Origin: Ignavibacteriales bacterium
Lineage (GTDB): Bacteria; Bacteroidota; Ignavibacteria; UBA10030
Assembly: GCA_026390575.1 (NCBI GenBank)
Contig: JAPLFR010000007.1
Location: forward strand, 238,327 to 302,326
Length of the DNA stretch: 64,000 bases
Direction: 5' to 3'
Below the pieces are notes generated by a model that made no database searches, was not told the origin of the DNA, and saw only the letters and a program-made list of their open reading frames with translations. This document shows, piece by piece, positions 17,018 through 25,552 of this stretch. The position numbers were made by a program, and so were the translations under genes. How positions within the stretch are numbered: position 1 is the stretch's first letter; every line of letters starts with the position of its first letter.

Positions 17018-17881
17018 ATGAAAATTACTAAGGCAGTGATCACGGCAGCAGGCAAAGGACAGAGAAACCTGCCTCTCCAGACACTCATCGATCGTGATGG
17101 TCAGCAAAAATCCGTTCTCAGCGTGATTATCGAGGAGGTCGTGCGGGCGGGAATTAAAGATATTTGTCTCATCATTCATCCCGACGACGAGACTGCGTTT
17201 CGTTCTGTTGCGGGCGACCATGCCAACCATCTGTCTTTCGTGTACCAGAAAGAACCCCGCGGATATGGTCATGCCGTTTGGTGTGCAAAAGATTTTACAA
17301 AAGGGGAATCGTTTCTCCATCTTATCGGCGATCATTTATATGTGAGCAGAATGGAAAAAGGATGCGCGCAGCGTGTCGTGGAAACCGCAGAAGCAGAATC
17401 ATGTGCCGTTTCTGCAGTTCAAGCCACACGTGAAGGGCTTCTTCCGAATTTTGGAGCAATCAGCGGCAAACGTATTCAAGGCAGAAATGATCTCTACGTC
17501 ATTGAGCATGTCATCGAGAAACCTACGCCCACCGAAGCAGAACAGCGATTGATTGTACCGGGACTTCGCACAGGGTACTATCTCTGCTTCTTCGGCATTC
17601 ATGTCTTAACGCCGGCAGTGATGGAAATTCTGAATGATGAATTCAAGAAAAATAATAATTCGAATCTTCCTACAATTTCAAATGCCCTGCACGAATTAGC
17701 ACAAAAAGAAAAATACCTCGCACTCGAGATGAATGATTATCGGTACAATGTTGGTGTCAAATACGGACTCTTGAATGCACAACTTGCCCTTGCGCTCAAC
17801 GGAGAGGATCGCGATGAAGTTATTGCGATACTGATGGAAATGCTGTTGCTCCGTGAACACCATGCAGGCGAAAGGAGTTAA
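17018..17881 (+). CDS. Sugar nucleotidyltransferase (GalU/NTP_transferase-like)
   Basis: A 287-residue Rossmann-like nucleotidyltransferase. It begins [19 protein letters not shown], corresponding to the AAGxGTRxxP nucleotide loop of GalU-type enzymes, and continues with [24 protein letters not shown] and [14 protein letters not shown] (the VEKP motif), [12 protein letters not shown] and [13 protein letters not shown]. The usual arginine/lysine arrangement of the loop is altered (GQRN), so the sugar and NTP specificity is open. The ATG at 17018 with AAAGGA 7 nt upstream is chosen over an in-frame ATG at 16943. It ends 3 bp before a kinase/pyrophosphorylase fusion gene, so the two form an operon making or salvaging nucleotide sugars. 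Confidence 0.82.
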   Translation: MKITKAVITAAGKGQRNLPLQTLIDRDGQQKSVLSVIIEEVVRAGIKDICLIIHPDDETAFRSVAGDHANHLSFVYQKEPRGYGHAVWCAKDFTKGESFLHLIGDHLYVSRMEKGCAQRVVETAEAESCAVSAVQATREGLLPNFGAISGKRIQGRNDLYVIEHVIEKPTPTEAEQRLIVPGLRTGYYLCFFGIHVLTPAVMEILNDEFKKNNNSNLPTISNALHELAQKEKYLALEMNDYRYNVGVKYGLLNAQLALALNGEDRDEVIAILMEMLLLREHHAGERS

Positions 17882-17884
17882 AGA

Positions 17885-20800
17885 ATGAGCAAGCTGACTG
17901 CCCTTATCACGGCAGAGGACAGCGAAGTCCGCAACCAGGCACTCGATACTTTTTGTCATGCGGCATCGCTTGAGCAATTGCTTGATGAATGCAGATCTCT
18001 TGAAGACTTTCGCCGCACAAGCTCAAATCTCTACGAACAAGTACGGGCATTGTTCTTCCTGTATGCGATTCACCGTTTCCATATTCCGACCAAAAAAGGA
18101 TTGCCATTACGGGGACTTATTCCATTCGATGGGTATGAGGATCTTTTACATCGTCGTTTCGAGGAGGCCATTCAGAGATTTCTTTCTGAACAGCAAAACA
18201 GCGGGCCTCACGACGGTATTTCCAGTGCATTAGCCGCCGCATACCGGAGTCTTGGTTTTCAGACACTGGCAAATCAAGTGCGGGCAAGCGTTCGCTCGGT
18301 TCGCGGAAATCAATGGATGTTCAGAGCAGGACATCCTTCGGACCATCCGCTGCGTATCGCTTCTTCCCTGCTCCAAAAAACCAATGCGCTTTTTCCGATC
18401 CTTCATGAACAAACTCCTGTGCGCATGGATTTATCGCACAGCGGCTGGAGCGATATTTTCTTTTTGGGAATGGATTATCCCGAAGGTGCCCGTGTTCTCA
18501 ACATATCTATCGACCTCTCTGTGAAGGATCGCGATTCTCAAACTGTTCCCCGCCCTCCGGTGGAAGTTTATTTTAGAATTATTGATACACCGGTCATCCG
18601 TCTTGTCAGCACAGATCTTGGAGCAGTCACTGAAATCACTTCGTTTTCTCAAGTATTTGATTATGCAGCAGACTATCTCGGGTTGCTCAAGGCGGCAGTG
18701 ATTGCTTCGGGCATTGTGCCCCCCAGTATGGAAGGTGCACATCAATGTCTTTCCGATTTGTTGTCACGATTAGCGGGTCCGGGTTTAGGAATAGAAATTG
18801 TTAGCCAGGTCAATGAAATTCCCAAGGGATCACGTCTTGCCGTTTCGACTACACTGCTCAGTTCTATCATAGCCGTTTGCATGCGCGCCACGGGGCAAAC
18901 TTCTTCGCTCACCGGTTCATTGACTGAAAGCGAACGCCGCATTGTTGCAGCGCGAGCCATCCTTGGTGAATGGCTTGGCGGATCAGGCGGCGGCTGGCAG
19001 GATTCCGGAGGTGTCTGGCCAGGCATCAAACTGATTCAAGGAGTAACCAGTGCAGAAGGCGATATCGAATATGGCATCAGCCGCGGATGCTTGCTCCCCC
19101 GGCATACAATTCTTACGAATGATGATGTCTCCGCACTGACGCGCCGACAGCTTCAGGAAAGTCTTGTTCTTGTTCATGGCGGTATGGCACAAGACGTGGG
19201 ACCGATTTTAGAAATGGTCACCGAGCGTTATTTGCTCCGTTCAGAAATTGAATGGAAGGGACGTCAGCAGGCTCTTTCGTTGTTCGACCAGATTGTTACA
19301 CAACTGAAGAGCGGAGATATACAGGCGTTAGGCACATCCACGCATGAGAATTTTCTCGGCCCGATACAGACCATCATTCCCTGGGCGACAAACCTGTATA
19401 CGGAATCCATCATCGCACGCGTTGAAGCGGAATTCGGAAAAGATTTCTGGGGATTCTGGATGCTTGGCGGAATGTCCGGCGGAGGTATGGGATTCCTTTT
19501 CCAACCATCCCGTACACGCGAAGCTCAGAGCCGGTTGCAGGATATTATGAGATCTGAAAAAAAACGGCGTGAACATGGCATACCATTCGCTATGGATCCA
19601 GTCGTTTATGATTTTACCATCAACGAAAAAGGTTCATGGGCAGAACTTCTTTTCGGTGAAGAAACATTGATGCCCCGGCTCTATTACTCTCTCACCGTCC
19701 CGTTATTGCTTCGTCGGGACCCGCGGACAATTACACTCACGCAACGGAATGAACTGGAACATTTTTCTTTCGTGAGCAGGACACATCCTGCACTTGAAGG
19801 AATGCTGCAGCAAATTTTTGACCGTATTTTGCCGGAGGGCGGCACACAGACAACGTACCTCCATGCGCTGGAGGAATTGCTTGAGCGGTATGGATTCGAC
19901 AGGATTCAGCATGAAAGAATAAAAACAGATTTGCGCAGCGGCCGTATCGGACTTTCACAAAACCGTCTGCCTGTAAATACGACGATTGCCGATGTGAACG
20001 AAAATGATGTCTTCGATATGTCGCAGCAATCCTCGTCGCACTATACTTCCATCGGATCTCAGGCGCTTGCATCCGGAACAGTGGCAGTATTCACTCCCGC
20101 CGCCGGTGCCGGGAGCAGATGGACAAAAGGCGCAGGGACAGTCAAGGCGCTCAATCCGTTCTGCCGGATAGGCGGAGCGCACCGGACGTTTATCGAAACA
20201 CATCTGGCAAAAAGCCGCCGCACGATGCAGAAGTTTGGTACCGCTATTCCTCATATTATTTCAACGGGATATCTCACGCACGATGCCATCAGGCAGTCCA
20301 TGGAAGATGAGGACCAGTACGGTTATGAAGGTGAAGTTCTTCTCTCGCACGGAAGCAGTATCGGATTACGTTTGATTCCCACAATTCGGGACCTGAGATT
20401 CGCTTGGCAGGAAATGCCGCAGCAGCTTCTCGATGAACAAGCACAGAAGGTGCTTGAAAGCCTCCATACGTCATTGATGGATTGGGCGCAACGGAGCGGC
20501 GAGGCAAACGATTACACCGATAATCTTCCACTTCAATGCCTCAATCCTGTAGGGCATTGGTACGAAATTCCCAACCTCTTTCGCAACGGCACTCTTTCGC
20601 GGCTGCTGAAAACACATCCCCGGCTCAAACATATCCTTATGCACAACATAGACACCATGGGTGCAAATCTTGATCCCGGTATTCTTGGACGGCACATCGA
20701 AAGTAAAGCCGGAATGACTGTGGAAGTTATTACGCGCCGATTGGAAGATCGCGGCGGCGGATTGGCAAACGTCGATGGAAGACTCCGGCTGATCGAGGGA

Positions 20801-21223
20801 CTCGCACTTCCCCGTGAAGAGTATGAATTCATTCTCTCCTACTACAATTCAGCTACATACTGGATCGATCTCGATCAGATGCTCAATGTGTTTGGACTTT
20901 CTCGGTCCGACCTGGATGATCAAAGGAAAGTAACAGAAGCGATGCGTTCGGTTGCATCACGTATGCCTACATATATCACGCTCAAGAACGTTAAGAAGCG
21001 CTGGGGTATGGGACAGGAAGATATTTATCCTACCCTTCAATACGAAAAACTTTGGGGAGATATGACAACCTTGCCGGAATTCCGATGTTCCTACATTGCA
21101 GTTCCACGAGCACGCGGCCAGCAATTAAAAGAACCGGCACAGATGGATGGATGGCTGAGAGATGGATCAGCAGATTATGTGGAATCTCTGTGCGAGTGGG
21201 AGAAAGAGAAAAAGAAACTTTGA
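17885..21223 (+). CDS. Fusion of GHMP sugar kinase and UDP-sugar pyrophosphorylase-like domain
   Basis: A 1112-residue protein with an N-terminal helical region (1-170) of unknown role. Residues about 180-545 form a GHMP kinase of the fucokinase-like type: RMDLSHSGWSDIFFLGMDYP, the phosphate loop LGEWLGGSGGGWQDSGG (about 360-376) and the C-terminal motif GGMSGGGMGFLF. Residues about 730-1090 resemble the UDPGP family, with nucleotide loop TPAAGAGSRWTKGAGTVKAL, HILMHNIDTMGANLDP and RRLEDRGGGLANVDG. The logic parallels the bifunctional FKP fucokinase/pyrophosphorylase, but the domain order is reversed and the second half is a UDPGP- rather than FKP-type domain. It would phosphorylate a free sugar at C1 and then make its UDP-sugar. 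The sugar is unknown. GHMP motifs are strong; the UDPGP call is good but not certain. Confidence 0.8.
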   Translation: MSKLTALITAEDSEVRNQALDTFCHAASLEQLLDECRSLEDFRRTSSNLYEQVRALFFLYAIHRFHIPTKKGLPLRGLIPFDGYEDLLHRRFEEAIQRFLSEQQNSGPHDGISSALAAAYRSLGFQTLANQVRASVRSVRGNQWMFRAGHPSDHPLRIASSLLQKTNALFPILHEQTPVRMDLSHSGWSDIFFLGMDYPEGARVLNISIDLSVKDRDSQTVPRPPVEVYFRIIDTPVIRLVSTDLGAVTEITSFSQVFDYAADYLGLLKAAVIASGIVPPSMEGAHQCLSDLLSRLAGPGLGIEIVSQVNEIPKGSRLAVSTTLLSSIIAVCMRATGQTSSLTGSLTESERRIVAARAILGEWLGGSGGGWQDSGGVWPGIKLIQGVTSAEGDIEYGISRGCLLPRHTILTNDDVSALTRRQLQESLVLVHGGMAQDVGPILEMVTERYLLRSEIEWKGRQQALSLFDQIVTQLKSGDIQALGTSTHENFLGPIQTIIPWATNLYTESIIARVEAEFGKDFWGFWMLGGMSGGGMGFLFQPSRTREAQSRLQDIMRSEKKRREHGIPFAMDPVVYDFTINEKGSWAELLFGEETLMPRLYYSLTVPLLLRRDPRTITLTQRNELEHFSFVSRTHPALEGMLQQIFDRILPEGGTQTTYLHALEELLERYGFDRIQHERIKTDLRSGRIGLSQNRLPVNTTIADVNENDVFDMSQQSSSHYTSIGSQALASGTVAVFTPAAGAGSRWTKGAGTVKALNPFCRIGGAHRTFIETHLAKSRRTMQKFGTAIPHIISTGYLTHDAIRQSMEDEDQYGYEGEVLLSHGSSIGLRLIPTIRDLRFAWQEMPQQLLDEQAQKVLESLHTSLMDWAQRSGEANDYTDNLPLQCLNPVGHWYEIPNLFRNGTLSRLLKTHPRLKHILMHNIDTMGANLDPGILGRHIESKAGMTVEVITRRLEDRGGGLANVDGRLRLIEGLALPREEYEFILSYYNSATYWIDLDQMLNVFGLSRSDLDDQRKVTEAMRSVASRMPTYITLKNVKKRWGMGQEDIYPTLQYEKLWGDMTTLPEFRCSYIAVPRARGQQLKEPAQMDGWLRDGSADYVESLCEWEKEKKKL

Positions 21224-21363
21224 ATCCATGTCATTTCCGCATACCAAATGCATTCCTTCGGAAAAAGCGGGAACCCAGAACATAGGACTTCTGCAAATAT
21301 ATGAATGATCATAAAATACCTCTAATAGATGTATACACATTTTCTTTTGCTCGTCTCCCATCC

Positions 21364-21370
21364 GTTAGGC
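21364..21370. other. attC-like R' core GTTAGGC before cassette 1
   Basis: It matches the GTTRRRY core and is continued as GTTAGGCGGCGT. This is the exact reverse complement of ACGCCGCCTAAC at 21919-21930 on the far side of the next gene. Gene start follows at 21390, 20 bp away. No matching R'' half was found upstream of it. Confidence 0.45.
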
Positions 21371-21389
21371 GGCGTGAACAATAATATTT

Positions 21390-21914
21390 ATGCGATATCT
21401 TTTCATTATCTATTGTCTTACAATCCTTTCCTGCAGTACGGATAATTCTGTGCCGCATGTTACTAGGCAAGTGCTGTTCTCATCCCACGATGAAGATGAT
21501 ACATTTATTTTAGAAGGACAGGGTGTAGATCTTCTAAATACACAAATGATTTTCATTATCCTAAACCATCAAGGTGACACTCTCTGGCAGGACGCGTTTT
21601 CGTCCAAAGAATTGATCTACTATGATGTAGATGAAGATTCGGATTCCAGCACATTGTCCGAAGTTCATCGCACACTAATCAAAGGACACATTTCACATTT
21701 TTTTGATGATGAGCACTTCCGGCCATTATCTACTTTCCCTATCGGAACTATAGACACACACATTCAGTTCTCTCCTGAATGGAATAATGTGTCCGGTGAT
21801 TCGACACTAATCGGTTTTCACTATGTGCTTGGTGAGGGAATCAACCGGATCATTGCGTATTCTAAATTCAAGAAGCAAGCATTTATTTGTGTAACATATT
21901 ATTCTGATTTATAA
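21390..21914 (+). CDS. Cassette-borne lipoprotein of unknown function
   Basis: A 174-residue protein with a short signal sequence MRYLFIIYCLTILSCS and lipobox ILSC. The mature part is acidic (SSHDEDD, DVDEDSDSS) with beta-strand-like stretches (MIFIILNHQGDTLWQD) and no recognised domain. It lies exactly as an integron cassette gene would: 20 bp after a GTTAGGC core and with its stop codon 9 bp before a GCCTAAC core. It has no obvious promoter of its own. Function unknown. Confidence 0.6.
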   Translation: MRYLFIIYCLTILSCSTDNSVPHVTRQVLFSSHDEDDTFILEGQGVDLLNTQMIFIILNHQGDTLWQDAFSSKELIYYDVDEDSDSSTLSEVHRTLIKGHISHFFDDEHFRPLSTFPIGTIDTHIQFSPEWNNVSGDSTLIGFHYVLGEGINRIIAYSKFKKQAFICVTYYSDL

Positions 21915-21923
21915 GCGTACGCC

Positions 21924-22091
21924 GCCTAACCGAGGCGCTTCCCGAAAGCCTGCCCCTTTGGGGGATCCCTTTGGGACAAGCTGACCGGATGAGCCCCGCA
22001 TACATTCGAAAGCAACTTCGTCGGGGTCTCGTCTCGACAGAGTCGAGACGGACATAGCGGGATTACATTATGAGGCTGCTGGCCGTTGGGC
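21924..22091 (+). other. attC-like recombination site 1
   Basis: Left core GCCTAAC (RYYYAAC) and right core GTTGGGC (GTTRRRY), with flanks extending the pairing to GCCGCCTAAC/GTTGGGCGGC (9 of 10). The 168-bp length is slightly above the usual attC range, and the inner L boxes do not pair clearly. A 9-bp hairpin (22030-22050) lies inside. Gene spacing on both sides fits a cassette junction. Confidence 0.5.
22030..22050. repeat. Hairpin CGTCTCGAC/GTCGAGACG, related to the element at 51466
   Basis: A 9-bp stem with AGA loop. With its flanks (GGTCTCG before, GAC after) it matches, on the opposite strand, the string TGTCCGTCTCGA....TCGAGACGAGACC at about 51466-51494. It is thus a dispersed palindromic element, here embedded in the attC-like site. 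Confidence 0.55.
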
Positions 22092-22108
22092 GGCCTAGGA
22101 GGAAATTT

Positions 22109-22528
22109 ATGATAAACTTTAAACGCTTCTTTCTTGCTGCAATCACTATCATTGTGTTTGCCTTAATGTGGAATGGAATCGTTCACCTTGTTATCCTCCA
22201 TGAAGCAGATTCAATACTCAATACCATCGGTCGGCCAGAATCTCAACGAAGTCTCTCTTTATCGTTACTTGTCACGGTGGTTTTATCGGTGCTGTTTGTA
22301 TGGAGCTACGCATATACCGCAAAACGCGGGAATCTCTATGATGGCCTGAGACATGGATTGTTTTTTGGCCTTCTTGCGGGAACGTTGGTTGATCTTAATC
22401 AATATATTTTATACCCGATTCCAGCATCTCTTGCGTTCACCTGGTTTGTTTTCGGTTTATTTGAGTTTTGTATATATGGTGTACTAGTAAGCAAACTTTA
22501 TCCTATAAAAGATAAGACAACCGTCTAA
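22109..22528 (+). CDS. Cassette-borne four-TM membrane protein
   Basis: A 139-residue membrane protein with four predicted helices (FLAAITIIVFALMWNGIVHL, LSLLVTVVLSVLFVWSYAY, GLFFGLLAGTLVDLNQYI, AFTWFVFGLFEFCIYGVLV). The start at 22109 is fixed by AGGAGG at 22097-22102; an in-frame upstream ATG at 22070 lies inside the attC-like site. The stop codon TAA is itself part of the GTCTAAC core of the next site, as often seen in gene cassettes. The sequence has the look of small DUF1761-like membrane proteins, but the match is too weak to name. Function unknown. Confidence 0.65.
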   Translation: MINFKRFFLAAITIIVFALMWNGIVHLVILHEADSILNTIGRPESQRSLSLSLLVTVVLSVLFVWSYAYTAKRGNLYDGLRHGLFFGLLAGTLVDLNQYILYPIPASLAFTWFVFGLFEFCIYGVLVSKLYPIKDKTTV

Positions 22529-22652
22529 CCTGCAACCCAAGCAGATTTGACTGCGTATTGAGAAACAGACTTCATTGAGGCAGACAGAATGAATCCGGTG
22601 AAAGAACACGGGGCAGGCTCACCACGTAAAATATGCTGCGTAAAGGTTAAGT
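22523..22652 (+). other. Possible attC-like site 2 (degenerate)
   Basis: GTCTAAC (RYYYAAC) overlaps the stop of the membrane-protein gene, and GTTAAGT (GTTRRRY) occurs 117 bp on. The two cores pair poorly with one another, so this site is either decayed or the right-hand core is a chance match. Confidence 0.3.
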
Positions 22653-22658
22653 GCAAAA

Positions 22659-22701
22659 TTGTAAGCCAGAGGCTTATGAGCCATCGGCTCAAAAGTTACA
22701 A
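22659..22701. repeat. Three-stem palindromic element upstream of the EamA gene
   Basis: An outer stem TTGTAA/TTACAA encloses two small hairpins, TAAGCC-AGA-GGCTTA and GAGCC-ATC-GGCTC, giving a cloverleaf-like fold of 43 nt. It ends 16 bp before the transporter ATG. It could be a leader structure or a dispersed repeat. Confidence 0.45.
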
Positions 22702-22717
22702 AAATGAATTATAGCAA

Positions 22718-23707
22718 ATGGAAAAAATGACAAGGAGCCAAGAAGGCGGCTTTGCTTCCAGAACCACCGGAATTCTTGCCTGGGAAGGGCTGCTGAATCT
22801 TTTTGTAGTTTATCTTGTTTGGGGAAGCACGTACTTAGCTATCCGCATTGCGGTACGTGAAGGATCCGGCTTTCCCCCGTTTCTCATGGCTGCAGGGCGC
22901 ACAGTCATTGGCGGATTGCTCCTATTGGTCTGGGCAAAAAGCAAAGGGGAACAACTGAAGCTTGATCGTAAAGACGCTCTCCTTCTGGCTGTTACGGGCG
23001 CAATGCTTTGGATCGGCGGCAACGGATTGGTGAACTGGGCAGAACAGCGAATTCATTCAGCCCTGGCAGCATTGCTCGTTGCCTCTACCCCGCTTTGGGT
23101 AGCAGCGCTGGAATCGGTGATTGAGCGGCGAGCCCCTTCCCTCTTATTAGCTTGCTCATTATTGTTGGGTTTTTGCGGTACAGGCTTTCTTAGTTATCCC
23201 GTGCTCGCCGGCGGTGTTCATGCCGATATTCTCTCTATTGCAGCGCTGTTTTTTGCTTCCCTGTGCTGGGGAAGCGGCTCGCTCCTGCAGCGGCGTCATG
23301 GCATACACCTCAGTGCTCGTGTGACTGCCGGCTATCAGCAAATTTTTGCACTGCCGGGTTTTCTGGTCCTGAGTTATTTAACCGGCGAACCCCGACCAGC
23401 GCCTCTTCCTTCTGCATGGATGGCTTTTGCATATTTGGTAGTTTTTGGTTCGGTGATCGCTATTGCCTCTTTTACGCGCGCGCTGCAAATCCTTCCTACG
23501 AAAGTCCTGTTTACTTATAGCTATGTGAATCCCATGATTGCACTTTTTCTGGGGTGGCTCATACTCAGCGAACCGATCACGCTTTGGACTTTGTTAGGAG
23601 CTGTTATGATTATATCAGGAGTGGTTGGTGTGTTTAAGGAAAGTCAAAATACACATCATTCTCACAAGAACGACGAGCATAAGGAATTCGTCACTAAAAA
23701 CAATTAA
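22718..23707 (+). CDS. EamA-family (DMT) transporter
   Basis: A 329-residue protein with ten predicted membrane helices in two homologous EamA halves. The first half starts FVVYLVWGSTYLAIRIAVREG and FLMAAGRTVIGGLLLL, the second IAALFFASLCWGSGSLLQRR. It ends with the typical YSYVNPMIALFLGWLILSEP block. Members export amino acids or other metabolites; the substrate cannot be predicted. The C-terminal tail is His/Lys-rich and cytoplasmic. The first ATG has a poor ribosome site, and a second in-frame ATG lies 9 bp on. It follows the attC-like region but has its own upstream gap, so it may not be a cassette. Confidence 0.85.
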   Translation: MEKMTRSQEGGFASRTTGILAWEGLLNLFVVYLVWGSTYLAIRIAVREGSGFPPFLMAAGRTVIGGLLLLVWAKSKGEQLKLDRKDALLLAVTGAMLWIGGNGLVNWAEQRIHSALAALLVASTPLWVAALESVIERRAPSLLLACSLLLGFCGTGFLSYPVLAGGVHADILSIAALFFASLCWGSGSLLQRRHGIHLSARVTAGYQQIFALPGFLVLSYLTGEPRPAPLPSAWMAFAYLVVFGSVIAIASFTRALQILPTKVLFTYSYVNPMIALFLGWLILSEPITLWTLLGAVMIISGVVGVFKESQNTHHSHKNDEHKEFVTKNN

Positions 23708-23746
23708 TCAAGTTCTGTTAAATCGCCATCAGCAGGAGTTCATGCT

Positions 23747-24016
23747 ATGAAAAAAGTACTGACGATTGCGTTGTGTTTATGTTTTCTTTACTCATTTTCA
23801 GGATATGTTTCAGCCCAACAGAGAACACAAAATAGTATTCAGATTGATTCTGCTGGCACGAAACAGCAAGCGCCTTTAAAACAGACTCGTAGACAAAAAG
23901 CTCGGGTGAAGAAAACAGAGAATAAGAAAACGAAATTGGACGACCTGAAATTATGGCAAGATGATAGACCTTTATTGATGAAAGAGAAAGACACATTACA
24001 GAAGAAAACTCAGTAA
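23747..24016 (+). CDS. Small secreted basic protein
   Basis: An 89-residue protein with a good signal peptide (KKVLTIALCLCFLYSFSGYVSAQ, cleavage after VSA) and an AGGAG site 8 nt before the ATG. The mature part is short, highly charged and helical (RRQKARVKKTENKKTK) with no known domain. It follows the EamA gene by 39 bp. Function unknown; it may be a species-specific periplasmic peptide. Confidence 0.55.
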   Translation: MKKVLTIALCLCFLYSFSGYVSAQQRTQNSIQIDSAGTKQQAPLKQTRRQKARVKKTENKKTKLDDLKLWQDDRPLLMKEKDTLQKKTQ

Positions 24017-24101
24017 TCCTTTTTCGGTGGCCACAATACAATCAGCAACTCTCATGTCCGGTCTGTGAGGTTGTATCTATATTATGATGAAGGGATGTAA
24101 G

Positions 24102-24590
24102 ATGGAATATGTTCGTATTCACGCGAATCATGATTTATCAAAAGCAGTAAAAGTTTTAAATAAAGCTCATGGTACCGTAGCAGCGGAGTTTGGATTTACG
24201 AAAGCAAACAATCCTACAAACAGTGCATTCATTGATGAACAAGCTTTAAAGACACAATTAGACAAAGGAATAGAATTGTACCAATTGACAATAAATGATA
24301 AAGGAATAGGGTGTATAGCAATTGAAAAATCAAAAAAGGAAGTTGATACATTTTACATTGAAAAAGTCTCTGTCATTCCAGAATATAGAAATCAGGGCTA
24401 TGGCATAAAAATGATGGAGTTTGCAACTAACATGATTAGAGGGAATGGCGGCAAATGGATTTCAATTGCATTGATAGATTCAAACACGAGACTAAAATAT
24501 TGGTACTTAAAGCAAGGATTTAAAGAAACGGGAATAAAAGTATTTCCTCATTTACCGTTCAGAGTTTGTTTCATGAATAAACAGATATGA
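24102..24590 (+). CDS. GNAT-family N-acetyltransferase
   Basis: A GNAT acetyltransferase of 162 residues from the ATG at 24102, which has AAGGGA upstream; an in-frame ATG 18 bp earlier is less likely. The acetyl-CoA loop is seen in VIPEYRNQGYGIKMMEFA (the R/Q-x-x-G-x-G/A motif), preceded by strand YIEKVSV and followed by LIDSNTRLKYWYLKQGFKETG, where the C-terminal Y-x-x-x-GF motif lies. The substrate is unknown. Its base composition is more AT-rich than the neighbours, which would fit acquisition with the accessory region. Confidence 0.82.
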   Translation: MEYVRIHANHDLSKAVKVLNKAHGTVAAEFGFTKANNPTNSAFIDEQALKTQLDKGIELYQLTINDKGIGCIAIEKSKKEVDTFYIEKVSVIPEYRNQGYGIKMMEFATNMIRGNGGKWISIALIDSNTRLKYWYLKQGFKETGIKVFPHLPFRVCFMNKQI

Positions 24591-24698
24591 AAAGCTGATA
24601 AATGGTTCAGAAAGAGTCAGGCAAGATTTTGAGAAAAAGATCTAAATTACCGACGAGAAAAGCAGTGTAAATGAAGTACAGCCCCTAATAACATTATC

Positions 24699-25529
24699 TT
24701 AAGGAATAATAATCTTCTTTGTATCCATAGCGAACGCAGCAAAATATCCTAATGAGCCATTCGTTAGATTCGTATTAGGATTAGCCGGAGACAGAGATGT
24801 CGGACTTCGGTCTGATGAGAGAATATCTCTCAGAGTACTAAAGTAATCGTACGCTGCCTTATCAATAGAAAGCAACTCCAATGTAATCGTATCCCCGCTC
24901 TGCACTTTTCCACCCGCCCGGATTCTCTCTGTCATTTCATTCCCGTTTGTCAGTTTATCGGTATAAAGTCGATAGCGACGGCCGTCAATCGAATCTGCAG
25001 GGATCAATGTGCTCGACCTCGCATTCAAACGGTAATAGTTGCCGGGTTCGGGTGGATCTTTGAACATCACATAAATATCGTATCCTGGCTCTGAGCGAAA
25101 TCCGGTTCTCTTTACTGCATATACTGAATCAAGTAATATTTTCACCGGCATATAGGATGAGGCGGTGTATGTCTTCCCTTCGCTTATCACAGACATGGAA
25201 TAGGTCCTACCTGTGAGTCCCTTCAGGGTTGTGGAGACATAGGTTCCTTGGTTACCTTCTTTCAGTGTATCCCGCTGTCCAGCATCATCCGTTATAACAA
25301 TCTGAGCCCCGACCACCGGTGGAAAATAAAGCGATGATTCGAAGTAATTACCTGTCTTACTTACTGTAACAGCATACGGACCTGGTTGATCCGAAATGAT
25401 GCCTTCAATGACAATGTGCGGATCAGCTTTGTTGAGATCGACTGACACGACCTCCTGGCATGAATTCAAAGCAATACCTAACAGAATAAATAGTGCCGGC
25501 GGTATCCATGTACTATTTTCCATTTTCAT
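24699..25529 (-). CDS. DUF4249 outer-membrane-associated lipoprotein
   Basis: A 276-residue lipoprotein with lipobox LNSC (PPALFILLGIALNSC). The start of the mature part, VVSVDLNKADPHIVIEGIISDQPGPYAV, is the typical DUF4249 opening, followed by an Ig-like segment (LTGRTYSMSVISEGKTYTASS). DUF4249 genes nearly always follow a TonB-dependent receptor in Bacteroidota-type genomes. Here the gene begins 23 bp after the receptor stop, so they are one operon. It may act as a surface partner of the receptor, in a SusD-like manner, but this is not established for the family. Confidence 0.85.
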   Translation of the reverse strand: MKMENSTWIPPALFILLGIALNSCQEVVSVDLNKADPHIVIEGIISDQPGPYAVTVSKTGNYFESSLYFPPVVGAQIVITDDAGQRDTLKEGNQGTYVSTTLKGLTGRTYSMSVISEGKTYTASSYMPVKILLDSVYAVKRTGFRSEPGYDIYVMFKDPPEPGNYYRLNARSSTLIPADSIDGRRYRLYTDKLTNGNEMTERIRAGGKVQSGDTITLELLSIDKAAYDYFSTLRDILSSDRSPTSLSPANPNTNLTNGSLGYFAAFAMDTKKIIIP

Positions 25530-25552
25530 AGAGATTCAATCCTTCGCGGCTC

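Noticed and set aside
16831..17088. 85-codon minus-strand frame
   Set aside because: It runs antisense through the start of the nucleotidyltransferase gene and has no homology.
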